Positions 16,937 to 26,938 of a DNA stretch of 64,000 nt are shown piece by piece. Positions within the stretch are counted from its first letter, which is position 1. Every line of letters starts with the position of its first letter. Position numbers and translations under genes: made by a program. The stretch lies in NCBI GenBank assembly GCA_048595745.1, contig CP184361.1; one strand, given 5' to 3'. This DNA comes from Aquipseudomonas alcaligenes_A (GTDB lineage Bacteria > Pseudomonadota > Gammaproteobacteria > Pseudomonadales > Pseudomonadaceae). The notes beneath the pieces were generated by a model. It saw only the letters and a program-made list of their open reading frames with translations, had not been told where the DNA came from and did not search any database.

Positions 16937-17553
16937 TGGCCGGTAGCAAACACGAAATTTTCGAGAAGAACATCGGCCTGCTGGCGATCGGTATGGTCCT
17001 GGCCGTCAGTATCGGCGGCCTGACCCAGATCGTCCCGCTGTTCTTCCAGGACGTCACCAACACCCCGGTGGAAGGCATGAAGCCGCGCACCGCACTGGAA
17101 CTGGAAGGCCGCGACATCTACATCAAGGAAGGCTGCGTCGGCTGCCACTCGCAGATGATTCGCCCGTTCCGCGCCGAAACCGAGCGCTACGGTCACTACT
17201 CCGTCGCCGGCGAGAGCGTCTGGGACCACCCGTTCCTGTGGGGCTCCAAGCGTACCGGCCCGGACCTGGCTCGCGTCGGCGGCCGTTACTCGGACGACTG
17301 GCACCGCGCCCACCTGTACAACCCGCGCAACGTGGTACCGGAATCCAAGATGCCGGCCTACCCGTGGCTGGTTGAGAACAAGCTCGACGGCAAGGACACC
17401 GCCGCCAAGATGACCGCCCTGCGCGCCCTCGGCGTGCCCTACACCGACGAGGACATTGCCGGTGCTCGAGAGGCCGTCAAGGGCAAGACCGAAATGGACG
17501 CGCTGGTCGCGTACCTGCAAGGTCTTGGTACCGCAATCAAGAACAAACGGTAA
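16936..17553 (+). CDS. ccoO1: cbb3 oxidase mono-haem cytochrome c subunit CcoO (constitutive copy)
   Basis: A 205-aa membrane-anchored cytochrome c with one CVGCH motif. It is nearly identical to the first CcoO through the central region because of the shared 256-bp tract; the differences are in the N-terminal 60 residues and the last 35. It is followed after 6 bp by ccoQ, unlike the first copy. Confidence 0.96.
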   Translation: MAGSKHEIFEKNIGLLAIGMVLAVSIGGLTQIVPLFFQDVTNTPVEGMKPRTALELEGRDIYIKEGCVGCHSQMIRPFRAETERYGHYSVAGESVWDHPFLWGSKRTGPDLARVGGRYSDDWHRAHLYNPRNVVPESKMPAYPWLVENKLDGKDTAAKMTALRALGVPYTDEDIAGAREAVKGKTEMDALVAYLQGLGTAIKNKR

Positions 17554-17559
17554 CGCATG

Positions 17560-17745
17560 ATGGATATCGGGATGATCCGTGGCATAGGCACGGCAGTAGT
17601 CTTCATCGCCTTCATCGGCGTGGTGCTCTGGGCTTACAACAGCAAGCGCAAGTCGAGCTTCGACGAAGCGGCCAACCTGCCGTTTGCCGATGACATCCCA
17701 GCCAACAAGCGTGACGAGCAAGCTTCTGGGAGCAATAAAGAATGA
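17560..17745 (+). CDS. ccoQ1: cbb3 oxidase small membrane subunit CcoQ
   Basis: A protein of 61 aa (62 if the ATG at 17557 is used). One transmembrane helix (about residues 8-27) is followed by a short charged cytoplasmic tail with the FDEAANLPFADD segment typical of CcoQ. In other bacteria CcoQ stabilises the oxidase, especially towards oxygen. Its end overlaps the ccoP start by 4 bp. The Anr-controlled operon has no counterpart. Confidence 0.88.
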   Translation: MDIGMIRGIGTAVVFIAFIGVVLWAYNSKRKSSFDEAANLPFADDIPANKRDEQASGSNKE

Positions 17746-18719
17746 CTTCGTTCTGGAGTATCTACGTCAGCGTACTGAGCCTCGGCACCCTTGCCGCGCT
17801 CACCTGGCTGATATTCGGTGTGCGTAAAGGCCAGCGCCCTGACGCTACCGACGAAACCGTCGGCCACTCCTTCGACGGTATCGAAGAGTTCGACAATCCG
17901 CTGCCGAAATGGTGGTTCCTGTTGTTCGTCGGCACCATCGTCTTCGCCCTCGGCTACCTGGTTCTGTACCCGGGCCTGGGTAACTGGAAAGGTCTGCTGC
18001 CGGGCTACAACGAAGCCGGCAACGGCAAGCCCTTCACTACTGGCCAGTCCGGCTGGACCGGCGTGCACCAGTGGGAAAAGGAGATGGTTCGCGCCGACAA
18101 GGAATACGCGCCCATCTATGCCAAGTACGCCAAGCTGCCGATCGAGGAAGTGGCCAAGGACGAACAGGCCCTGAAAATGGGTGGCCGCCTGTTCGCGTCC
18201 AACTGCTCGGTCTGCCACGGCTCCGACGCCAAGGGTGCATACGGCTTCCCCAACCTGACCGATAACGAGTGGCGCTGGGGTGGTTCGCCTGCCGACATCA
18301 AACAGACCATCATTGGTGGTCGTCATGGCATGATGCCGCCGCAAGGCCCGGCCATCGGCGAAGATGGCGTGCGCAATGTCGCCGCTTACGTGCTGACCGA
18401 ACTGGGTGGCCGCAAGCTGCCGGAAGGCGTTACTGCTGACATCGAAGCTGGCAAGAAGGTCTTCTCCACTACCTGCTTCGCCTGCCACGGTGCGGACGGC
18501 AAGGGCACCCCGAGCATGGGCGCACCGAACCTGACCAACCCGAGCGCCTTCATCTACGGCAGCAGCTACGCTCAACTGCAGCAGAGCATTCGTTACGGCC
18601 GCAGCGGCAACATGCCCGCACAGCTGCAGTACGTGGGCAGCGAAGACAAGGTGCACCTGCTGGCCGCCTATGTGTACAGCCTGTCCCAGGGCAAGTCCGA
18701 GGCAGCAACCGAGAAGTAA
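17742..18719 (+). CDS. ccoP1: cbb3 oxidase di-haem cytochrome c subunit CcoP (constitutive copy)
   Basis: A 325-aa subunit with two N-terminal membrane segments and two haem c motifs, CSVCH from C155 and CFACH from C245. An extra segment around residues 92-105 separates it from the first copy. The gene starts within the last codons of ccoQ (4-bp overlap), so the two are coupled. It ends just before a strong hairpin. Confidence 0.96.
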   Translation: MTSFWSIYVSVLSLGTLAALTWLIFGVRKGQRPDATDETVGHSFDGIEEFDNPLPKWWFLLFVGTIVFALGYLVLYPGLGNWKGLLPGYNEAGNGKPFTTGQSGWTGVHQWEKEMVRADKEYAPIYAKYAKLPIEEVAKDEQALKMGGRLFASNCSVCHGSDAKGAYGFPNLTDNEWRWGGSPADIKQTIIGGRHGMMPPQGPAIGEDGVRNVAAYVLTELGGRKLPEGVTADIEAGKKVFSTTCFACHGADGKGTPSMGAPNLTNPSAFIYGSSYAQLQQSIRYGRSGNMPAQLQYVGSEDKVHLLAAYVYSLSQGKSEAATEK

Positions 18720-18729
18720 GCCTTCACCC

Positions 18730-18761
18730 GCCCGGGACGCGACCGCTGGTCGCACCCGGGC
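18730..18761 (+). terminator. Strong hairpin after ccoP1
   Basis: Outer arms GCCCGGG (18730-18736) and CCCGGGC (18755-18761) enclose inner arms GCGACC (18739-18744) and GGTCGC (18748-18753) around a 3-base loop. No T run follows, so it may protect the 3' end of the mRNA or attenuate rather than fully terminate before ccoG. Confidence 0.5.
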
Positions 18762-18854
18762 AACGCTCGATCAGGCGTACCATAGTGCATGTGAAATTCT
18801 GACTCCCCCGGCAAGTATCGCGGGAGCAATCACCCCAGCCGTGGTACGACCCTG

Positions 18855-20270
<1,416 letters not shown>

Positions 20271-20283
20271 ACAAGGTCAAGCA

Positions 20284-20787
20284 ATGTCGTCGCAACAAAC
20301 CCCGGTCAACCCCTGGTACAAAGAAGTCTGGGTCTGGTTCATCCTCGGCATCCTCGGTCTGTCCGTGGTGCTGGGGACCAGCATGCTGGTGATCGCCACC
20401 AACAACCCGCCTGGCCTGCTGTCGGACAACTACTACGATGTCGGCAAAGGTATCAACACGTCGCTGGAGCGCGAGGACCTGGCTGAACGCCTGCAGCTCG
20501 AGGCCTTCCTGACACTGGACAACGAGAAGGGCACGGTCGAGTTGCATCTCAAGGGCTACAGCAATCCGCCGCAGCTGGTGCTCAACCTGATCTCGCCGAC
20601 CCAGCCGGAGCGCGATCGCCGCGTGGTCGTGCAGCGCCAGCCCGATGGCCGCTATACCGGCAATCTGCTGGACGCAGTCGAAGGACGGCGCTTCGTCGAG
20701 CTGATCGGCCAGGAAGGCGGCAAGGACTGGCGCCTGTTCGAGGAAAAGCAACTGGCCAGCAGCCAGAGCATCCACCTCGGCGAGTAA
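20284..20787 (+). CDS. ccoH: cbb3 oxidase assembly protein CcoH (FixH family)
   Basis: A 167-aa protein. The start is taken at 20284 (MSSQQTPVNPWYKEVWVW), 13 bp after ccoG ends. One N-terminal membrane helix (about residues 16-38) precedes a periplasmic domain with the NYYDVGKGIN segment characteristic of FixH. It assists assembly of the cbb3 complex in the membrane. The upstream open frame lies inside ccoG and is not used. Confidence 0.92.
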   Translation: MSSQQTPVNPWYKEVWVWFILGILGLSVVLGTSMLVIATNNPPGLLSDNYYDVGKGINTSLEREDLAERLQLEAFLTLDNEKGTVELHLKGYSNPPQLVLNLISPTQPERDRRVVVQRQPDGRYTGNLLDAVEGRRFVELIGQEGGKDWRLFEEKQLASSQSIHLGE

Positions 20788-20791
20788 TGTC

Positions 20792-23200
20792 TTGAGCAGT
20801 CCCCTACCCTGCTATCACTGCGGCCTGCCGGTGCCTGCCGGCAGCCGTTTCGAGGCCCGCGTTCTGGAGCAGACGCGGGCCTTCTGCTGCCCGGGCTGCC
20901 AGGCCGTGGCCGAAGCCATTGTTGCCGGCGGCCTGGAAAGCTACTACCGACATCGCAGCGACAACGCCATCAACCCGCAGGCACTGCCCAAGGCCCTGCC
21001 GGACGAACTGGCGCTGTATGACCGCGACGAAGTGCAACGCGGCTTCGTCGAACACCAGGGCGAGCTCAGCGAGACTCGCCTGCTGATCGAGGGCATCAGT
21101 TGCGCCGCCTGCGGCTGGCTGATCGAGAAACACCTGCGCGGCCTGCCGGGCGTGGTGGATGCCAACCTCAACCTGTCCAACCAGCGCCTGCAGGTACGCT
21201 GGTCCGACAGCCAGATCCCGCTCAGCCAGCTGCTCGCCGAGCTCCGCCGCATCGGCTATGCCGGCCATCCCTGGCAGGAAGACGATGCCAGTGCGCGCCT
21301 TGCCGAAGAGAACCGCAAGGCCATGCGCCAGATTGGCGTTGCCGGCCTGTTGTGGATGCAGGTGATGATGGCCGCCATGGCCACCTGGCCGGAGTTCAAC
21401 GTCGACCTCTCGCCGGAACTGGACAAGATCCTGCGCTGGACCAGCCTGTTCCTGACCACCCCCATCGTCTTCTATTGCTGCGGCCAGTTCTTCCGTGGCG
21501 CGCTGCGCGACCTGCGCACCCGCCACCTGACCATGGATGTATCGGTATCGCTGGCGATCGGCGGGGCCTACGTGGCCGGCATCTGGTCCACCGTTACCGG
21601 TGTCGGCGAACTGTACTTTGACGCCGTGGGCATGTTTGCCCTGTTCCTGCTCGCTGGCCGCTATCTGGAACGCCGCGCCCGCGAGCGCACGGCAGCGGCC
21701 ACTTCGCAGCTGGTCAATCTGCTCCCCCCCTCCTGCCTGCGCCTGGAACCCAGCGGCCAGAGTCAGCGCGTGCTGCTGCGCGAGCTGGCCATCGGCGACC
21801 GCGTACTGGTCCCCCCAGGCGGCCAGCTCCCGGCAGATGGACGCATCGTCGCCGGGCAGTCGAGTGTCGATGAATCGCTGCTCACCGGCGAGTACCTGCC
21901 GCTGCCAAAAGGTGAAGGGGACTCGGTCACCGCCGGAACCCTCAATGTCGAGGGGCCGCTGACCGTTGAGGTCGAGGCACTGGGCGAGAACACCCGTCTT
22001 TCGGCCATCGTGCGCCTGCTGGAGCGAGCGCAGGCCGACAAACCGAGAATGGCCGAACTGGCTGACCGTGTGGCGCAGTGGTTCCTGCTGGTGGTGCTGG
22101 CCGTCGCTGCGGTCGTGGGGCTGGTCTGGTGGCAAATAGACCCACAGCGCGCCTTCTGGATCGTCCTGGCGCTACTGGTCGCCACCTGCCCCTGCGCCCT
22201 GTCGCTGGCCACGCCGACCGCGCTGACCACCGCCACCGGCAGCCTGCACAAGCTTGGCCTGCTGCTGACGCGCGGGCACGTGCTGGAGGGCCTGAAGCAG
22301 ATCGACACGGTGATCTTCGACAAGACCGGCACGCTGAGCGAAGGACGCCTGACCCTCGAGCGTATCGAAACCCTGCGCGAACTGGATGCGGATGCCTGCC
22401 TGGCACTGGCGGCCACGCTCGAACACGGTTCTGAACACCCCATCGCCCGTGCCTTTGGTCACAGCAGCAAGGGCGCCGAGCAGCTGATCAGCGAACCGGG
22501 CCAGGGCCTCGAGGGCGTGGTCAGCGGTCGTCGTCTGCGCATCGGCCAGCCGAACTATGTCGCAGCCCTGGCCGGGCGCCCGGCGCCGAACATTCCCGGT
22601 GAACACGGCCAATGGTTGTTGCTCGGCGATGAGCGCGGGCCGCTGGCCTGGTTCGTCCTCGGCGACCAGCTGCGGGCCGATGCCGCGCAACTGATTGACG
22701 CCTGCCGTGCCGAGGGCTGGGCCATCCTCCTGCTCTCAGGCGACAGCTCGCCGATGGTCGCCGAGGTGGCTCGCCAGCTCGGCATCGAGGACGCCCGCGG
22801 CGGCCTGACCCCTGACGCCAAGCTGGCCGTGCTGCAGGAGCTGCACCAGCGCGGCCGTCGCGTGTTGATGCTCGGCGACGGGGTCAACGACGTACCGGTA
22901 CTGGCCGGTGCCGACATCAGCGTAGCCATGGGCAGTGCCACCGACCTGGCCAAGACCAGCGCCGACGCGGTGTTGCTGTCCAACCGCCTGAGCAGTCTCA
23001 TAGAAGCCTTTAGCCTGGCCCGTCGCACTCGCCGCGTGATCATCGAGAACCTGACCTGGGCCACCCTGTACAACGGACTGGTGCTGCCCTTCGCCGCGCT
23101 TGGCTGGGTCACCCCACTGTGGGCCGCACTCGGCATGTCGGCCAGCTCACTGCTCGTGGTACTGAACGCACTCCGCCTGGCCCGAGTGAAGAACGCCTAG
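20792..23200 (+). CDS. ccoI: Copper-transporting P1B-type ATPase CcoI
   Basis: An 802-aa protein with a TTG start at 20792; the nearby ATG at 20787 is out of frame. The N-terminal YHC-type metal-binding region has CYHC and CCPGC clusters (residues 7-36). A heavy-metal-associated domain has CAAC at 104-107. The membrane metal site is CPC at 466-468 and the phosphorylation site is DKTGT from D510, with TGE and GDGVND also present. It pumps copper to the periplasmic side for insertion into the cbb3 oxidase. Confidence 0.95.
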   Translation: MSSPLPCYHCGLPVPAGSRFEARVLEQTRAFCCPGCQAVAEAIVAGGLESYYRHRSDNAINPQALPKALPDELALYDRDEVQRGFVEHQGELSETRLLIEGISCAACGWLIEKHLRGLPGVVDANLNLSNQRLQVRWSDSQIPLSQLLAELRRIGYAGHPWQEDDASARLAEENRKAMRQIGVAGLLWMQVMMAAMATWPEFNVDLSPELDKILRWTSLFLTTPIVFYCCGQFFRGALRDLRTRHLTMDVSVSLAIGGAYVAGIWSTVTGVGELYFDAVGMFALFLLAGRYLERRARERTAAATSQLVNLLPPSCLRLEPSGQSQRVLLRELAIGDRVLVPPGGQLPADGRIVAGQSSVDESLLTGEYLPLPKGEGDSVTAGTLNVEGPLTVEVEALGENTRLSAIVRLLERAQADKPRMAELADRVAQWFLLVVLAVAAVVGLVWWQIDPQRAFWIVLALLVATCPCALSLATPTALTTATGSLHKLGLLLTRGHVLEGLKQIDTVIFDKTGTLSEGRLTLERIETLRELDADACLALAATLEHGSEHPIARAFGHSSKGAEQLISEPGQGLEGVVSGRRLRIGQPNYVAALAGRPAPNIPGEHGQWLLLGDERGPLAWFVLGDQLRADAAQLIDACRAEGWAILLLSGDSSPMVAEVARQLGIEDARGGLTPDAKLAVLQELHQRGRRVLMLGDGVNDVPVLAGADISVAMGSATDLAKTSADAVLLSNRLSSLIEAFSLARRTRRVIIENLTWATLYNGLVLPFAALGWVTPLWAALGMSASSLLVVLNALRLARVKNA

Positions 23201-23211
23201 GAGCCCGAGTC

Positions 23212-23421
23212 ATGTCCGCCATCTACTTCCTGATCCCCATCGCCGTCGGCCTGGTTGGCTTCGCCATCTGGCTGTTCTTCTGGGCAGTGGACAACGGCCA
23301 GTATGACGATCTGGACAGCCCGGCCCACAGCATCCTGTTCGACGACGAAGACCCCCAGCACAAGGCCGGTGTCGCCGAAGCCGACAAGGCCGAGAAGCCC
23401 GAGGACGAACCGCGTGCCTGA
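23212..23421 (+). CDS. ccoS: cbb3 oxidase maturation protein CcoS (FixS family)
   Basis: A small protein of 69 aa with one N-terminal helix (IYFLIPIAVGLVGFAIWLFF) and then the conserved W..DNGQYDDLDSPAHSILFD segment that defines CcoS. The acidic, lysine-rich tail is variable in the family. It is needed for cofactor insertion into CcoN. It begins 11 bp after ccoI and overlaps the following gene by 8 bp. Confidence 0.93.
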   Translation: MSAIYFLIPIAVGLVGFAIWLFFWAVDNGQYDDLDSPAHSILFDDEDPQHKAGVAEADKAEKPEDEPRA

Positions 23422-24097
23422 GCTCGTCGCGCCACTGCTGTCCGCAGTGATCCTCGGCCTGCTCGGCGGCGGCCACTGCCTGGGTATGTGTGGCGGGCTG
23501 ATGGGTGCACTGACCCTGGCCATCCCGCCCGAGCAGCGCGCGCGACGCCTGCGCCTGCTGCTGGCCTACAACCTCGGGCGCATCCTCAGCTATGCCACCG
23601 CCGGCCTGCTCATTGGCCTGGCCGGCTGGGCCGTAGCCAGCAGCCCGGCTGCCATGGCCCTGCGCGTGCTGGCAGGCCTGCTGCTGATCGCCATGGGCCT
23701 TTACCTGGCAGGCTGGTGGAGCGGCCTGACCCGCATCGAGGCACTCGGTCGCCACCTGTGGCGTCACCTGCAACCCGTCGCCAGCCGCCTGATGCCGGTC
23801 AGCAGCCTGCCACGTGCCCTTCTGCTCGGCGCCGTGTGGGGCTGGCTGCCCTGCGGTCTGGTCTACAGCACGCTGCTGTGGGCCTCCAGCCAGGGCTCAC
23901 CGGGTGAAAGCGCGCTGCTGATGCTGGCCTTTGGCCTGGGCACCTGGCCGGTGCTGCTGGCCACCGGCATGGCCGCCGAACGGCTGACCGCACTCCTGCG
24001 CCAACGCGGCGTGCGGGTCGCTGGTGGCCTGCTGGTGATCCTGTTTGGTATCTGGACATTGCCCGGCCCGCATCAGCATTGGCTGATGGGCCATTGA
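23414..24097 (+). CDS. Sulfite exporter TauE/SafE (UreH/DsbD_2-like) membrane protein
   Basis: A 227-aa protein beginning with GTG at 23414, in a different frame from ccoS and overlapping it by 8 bp. It has six hydrophobic segments and the conserved GGGHCLGMCGGLMGAL motif, whose cysteines may bind copper in this family. It is regularly found after ccoS in Pseudomonas. Copper handling for the oxidase is inferred from position; the name TauE/SafE comes from the family and not from a demonstrated sulfite substrate. Its stop codon lies inside the hemN Anr box. Confidence 0.82.
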   Translation: MPELVAPLLSAVILGLLGGGHCLGMCGGLMGALTLAIPPEQRARRLRLLLAYNLGRILSYATAGLLIGLAGWAVASSPAAMALRVLAGLLLIAMGLYLAGWWSGLTRIEALGRHLWRHLQPVASRLMPVSSLPRALLLGAVWGWLPCGLVYSTLLWASSQGSPGESALLMLAFGLGTWPVLLATGMAAERLTALLRQRGVRVAGGLLVILFGIWTLPGPHQHWLMGH

Positions 24098-24107
24098 TAC
24101 AAATCAA
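24094..24107 (+). promoter_or_regulatory. Perfect Anr/FNR box upstream of hemN
   Basis: TTGATACAAATCAA is an exact match to TTGAT-N4-ATCAA. It overlaps the stop codon of the preceding gene and lies 66 bp before the midpoint of the hemN start, so class II activation would place the transcript start near 24142. Induction of hemN at low oxygen by Anr is expected from known Pseudomonas regulation. Confidence 0.93.
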
Positions 24108-24166
24108 GAGGCTCCCCTCGGGCTCTCCCTAGACTGGCATCACTCGCCACTCCAGGGATTTCCCCG

Positions 24167-25549
24167 ATGCTCGATGCCATCCACTGGGACGCCGACCTGA
24201 TCCGCCGTCACGACCGACCGGGCCCGCGCTACACCTCATACCCCACCGCCGTGCAATTCCATGGCGAAGTCGGCTCCTTCGACCTGCTGCACGCCCTGCG
24301 TGACAGCCGCAAGGCCAAGCGCCCACTGTCGCTGTACGTGCACGTGCCGTTCTGCGCCAACATCTGCTACTACTGCGCCTGCAACAAAGTGATCACCAAG
24401 GATCGCGGCCGCGCCCTGCCCTATCTGGAGCGCCTGGAGCAGGAGATCGAAATGATTTCCCGCCATATCGACAGCGCACAGGTGGTCGAGCAACTGCACT
24501 TCGGCGGCGGAACCCCGACTTTCCTCAGCCACGACGAACTGCGTCGACTGATGGAGCATCTGCGCAAGCACTTTCACCTGCTTGACGATGATCGCGGCGA
24601 CTACGGCATCGAGATCGATCCGCGCGAGGCCGACTGGTCGACCATGGGTCTGCTACGCGATCTGGGCTTCAATCGCGTCAGCCTTGGCGTACAGGACCTC
24701 GATCCCAACGTGCAGCGAGCGATCAACCGCCTGCAGACACTGGAACAGACCCGCGCCATCGTCGAAGCCGCGCACACGCTGCAGTACCGCTCGGTGAACA
24801 TCGACCTGATCTACGGCCTGCCGCTGCAGAATCCGGACAGCTTCGCCCGCACCGTGGCCGAGGTGATCGCCCTGCAGCCTGATCGGTTGTCGGTGTTCAA
24901 CTATGCCCACTTGCCCGAGCGCTTCATGCCGCAGCGCCGTATCAACGAAAGCGACCTGCCCAGTCCGGCGCTGAAACTGGAAATGCTGCAGCGCAGCATC
25001 GAGCAGCTGACCGCCGCCGGCTACCGCTATATCGGCATGGACCACTTCGCCCTCCCCGATGACGAGCTGGCCATGGCACAGGAGGACGGCACCCTGCAGC
25101 GCAATTTCCAGGGCTACACCACGCACGGTCACTGCGATCTGATCGGGCTTGGCGTATCGGCCATCAGCCAGGTCGGCGACCTTTACAGCCAGAACAGCAG
25201 CGACCTGGCCAACTACCAGCAAAGCCTGGCCAACGGCCAGCTGGCGACCCAGCGCGGCCTGCATTGCAACGAGGATGACCGCATCCGCCGCGCGGTGATC
25301 CAGGCGCTGATCTGTCAGTTCCAACTGAATTTCGGCGAAATCGAACAGCGCTTCGCCATCGACTTTCGCAGCTACTTCTCAGCCATCTGGCCGCAACTGC
25401 AGCAGCTTGATCGCGACGGTCTGATCGAACTCGGCGCCCAGGGTATTGAAGTGCGACCGGCCGGACGCCTGCTGGTACGCTCGGTGTGCATGCTGTTTGA
25501 TCACTACCTGGAGCAGCAGAACCAGCAGCGTTTCTCGCGGGTCATCTGA
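24167..25549 (+). CDS. hemN: Oxygen-independent coproporphyrinogen III oxidase HemN
   Basis: A 460-aa radical SAM enzyme that decarboxylates coproporphyrinogen III in haem synthesis without oxygen. The cluster motif is C63-x3-C67-x2-C70 (PFCANICYYC). The GGGTPTFL segment for SAM binding and the N-terminal tyrosine-rich GPRYTSYPT start are both present. The length is usual for the family. With the Anr box and the oxidase genes upstream, it supplies haem under low oxygen. Confidence 0.96.
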   Translation: MLDAIHWDADLIRRHDRPGPRYTSYPTAVQFHGEVGSFDLLHALRDSRKAKRPLSLYVHVPFCANICYYCACNKVITKDRGRALPYLERLEQEIEMISRHIDSAQVVEQLHFGGGTPTFLSHDELRRLMEHLRKHFHLLDDDRGDYGIEIDPREADWSTMGLLRDLGFNRVSLGVQDLDPNVQRAINRLQTLEQTRAIVEAAHTLQYRSVNIDLIYGLPLQNPDSFARTVAEVIALQPDRLSVFNYAHLPERFMPQRRINESDLPSPALKLEMLQRSIEQLTAAGYRYIGMDHFALPDDELAMAQEDGTLQRNFQGYTTHGHCDLIGLGVSAISQVGDLYSQNSSDLANYQQSLANGQLATQRGLHCNEDDRIRRAVIQALICQFQLNFGEIEQRFAIDFRSYFSAIWPQLQQLDRDGLIELGAQGIEVRPAGRLLVRSVCMLFDHYLEQQNQQRFSRVI

Positions 25550-25556
25550 ACCAGGC

Positions 25557-25574
25557 GCCGGCCATAAGGCCGGC
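25557..25574. terminator. Hairpin between hemN and the convergent coiled-coil gene
   Basis: A perfect 7-bp stem GCCGGCC/GGCCGGC with loop ATAA lies in the 46-bp convergent gap. Neither side carries a run of T, so efficient termination is uncertain. Confidence 0.4.
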
Positions 25575-25595
25575 CCGCCTCGGGCAAAGGATTGA

Positions 25596-26045
25596 TCAGC
25601 CCATCGCCAGGCGACTGGCCTGCAGTCGCTGGTCATCACTCAGGCGCTTGTCCTTGAGCGCCGTCAACAGACTCGCCTGAGCCGTGCTCAGCGCGCCTTG
25701 CAACGAGGACAGCTCACCACGCAGGGCTTCCACGCGCATCTGCTTGATCCGCGGATCCGCTCCCGACTCCGCCATCAGCGCCTGCAGCTCGGCCTGTTTA
25801 TCGGCGATCTGCTGGCGCAGGGCACGGATCAACCGGAGAATCTCCTTGATGTTGTCCGGCAGGTTGGCCTCCTCGATATCATCATGCTTCGCGGTGGCTC
25901 GCGCTTTACCCAACTCCGACAGCGTAACCCGCAGACCGTCACGCACCTCAGGCTCGCCGGGGGCTGTGCCGCTGGCCCTTGCCACCTGACGCTGTATGCC
26001 CTGCGCCAGGCGTTCACTGAGCCCACTCACGTCCAGTTTCAACAT
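25596..26045 (-). CDS. Conserved hypothetical coiled-coil protein between hemN and anr
   Basis: A 149-aa protein starting at 26045, supported by GGAGGAGG upstream. It has no signal peptide or membrane segment. Residues of about 55-125 form a predicted coiled coil (LPDNIKEILRLIRALRQQIA and then Q/E/L-rich heptads). I do not recognise a domain. A hypothetical gene stands at the same place between hemN and anr in P. aeruginosa as I recall it, so it is likely conserved in the genus. It is divergent from anr. Function unknown. Confidence 0.75.
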   Translation of the reverse strand: MLKLDVSGLSERLAQGIQRQVARASGTAPGEPEVRDGLRVTLSELGKARATAKHDDIEEANLPDNIKEILRLIRALRQQIADKQAELQALMAESGADPRIKQMRVEALRGELSSLQGALSTAQASLLTALKDKRLSDDQRLQASRLAMG

Positions 26046-26194
26046 GCTGCCTCCTCCACATGACGCCAACTGGCTATCGGGCGATCCGGCCATAACTTGA
26101 GCAAATGGTCAGACATGCGCAGCCGCTCTGGCCCAGCCGGGCGCCAATGGGTTAACCTTCGATTTTGTGTGTGACTCTCCACTCAGGGGTAGCG

Positions 26195-26929
26195 ATGTCA
26201 GAGTTCATCAAGGTGCACAGCCCGCACCAGGCCCATTGCAAGGACTGCAGTCTCGCCGCGCTGTGCTTGCCGCTGTCCTTGAACCTCGAGGACATGGATG
26301 CCCTGGACCGCATCGTCAAGCGGGGCCGCCCATTGAAGAAGGGTGAGTTCCTGTTTCGCCAGGGCGACACCTTCGACTCGGTATTCGCCGTGCGTGCCGG
26401 CGCGCTGAAAACCTTTACTCTCAGCGACGCCGGTGAAGAGCAGATCACCGGATTCCACCTGCCCAGCGAACTGGTTGGTCTGTCCGGTGTAGACAGCGAA
26501 CTCTACCCCGTATCCGCGCAGGCACTGGAGACTACCTCCGTCTGCGAGATCCCCTTCGAGCGCCTGGATGAACTTTCCGTGCAGCTCCCTCAATTGCGCC
26601 GTCAGCTGATGCGGGTCATGAGCCGGGAGATCCGCGACGACCAGCAGATGATGCTGCTGCTGTCCAAGAAGACCGCCGACGAGCGAATTGCCACCTTCCT
26701 GGTCAACCTTTCCGCGCGATTCCGCGCCCGCGGTTTCTCGGCCAACCAGTTCCGCCTGGCCATGTCACGCAATGAGCTCGGCAACTACCTGGGCCTCGCG
26801 GTGGAAACCGTGTCACGAGTATTCACCCGCTTCCAACAGAACGGCCTGATCAACGCCGAAGGCAAGGAAGTACAGATCCTCGATCCAATTGAACTGTGCG
26901 CCCTCGCCGGCGGTAGCATGGCGGACTGA
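26195..26929 (+). CDS. anr: Anaerobic regulator Anr (FNR family)
   Basis: A 244-aa transcription factor. The oxygen-labile 4Fe-4S ligands are visible as C15, C18 and C24 (HCKDCSLAALC) with C117. A cyclic-nucleotide-like fold follows, then a dimer helix and the HTH with the recognition helix ETVSRVFTRFQ. It activates genes carrying TTGAT-N4-ATCAA boxes at low oxygen; two such boxes are in this window (before ccoN2 and hemN). The start at 26195 has AGGGG upstream and gives the standard length. Confidence 0.96.
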   Translation: MSEFIKVHSPHQAHCKDCSLAALCLPLSLNLEDMDALDRIVKRGRPLKKGEFLFRQGDTFDSVFAVRAGALKTFTLSDAGEEQITGFHLPSELVGLSGVDSELYPVSAQALETTSVCEIPFERLDELSVQLPQLRRQLMRVMSREIRDDQQMMLLLSKKTADERIATFLVNLSARFRARGFSANQFRLAMSRNELGNYLGLAVETVSRVFTRFQQNGLINAEGKEVQILDPIELCALAGGSMAD

Positions 26930-26938
26930 GGACGCGTG

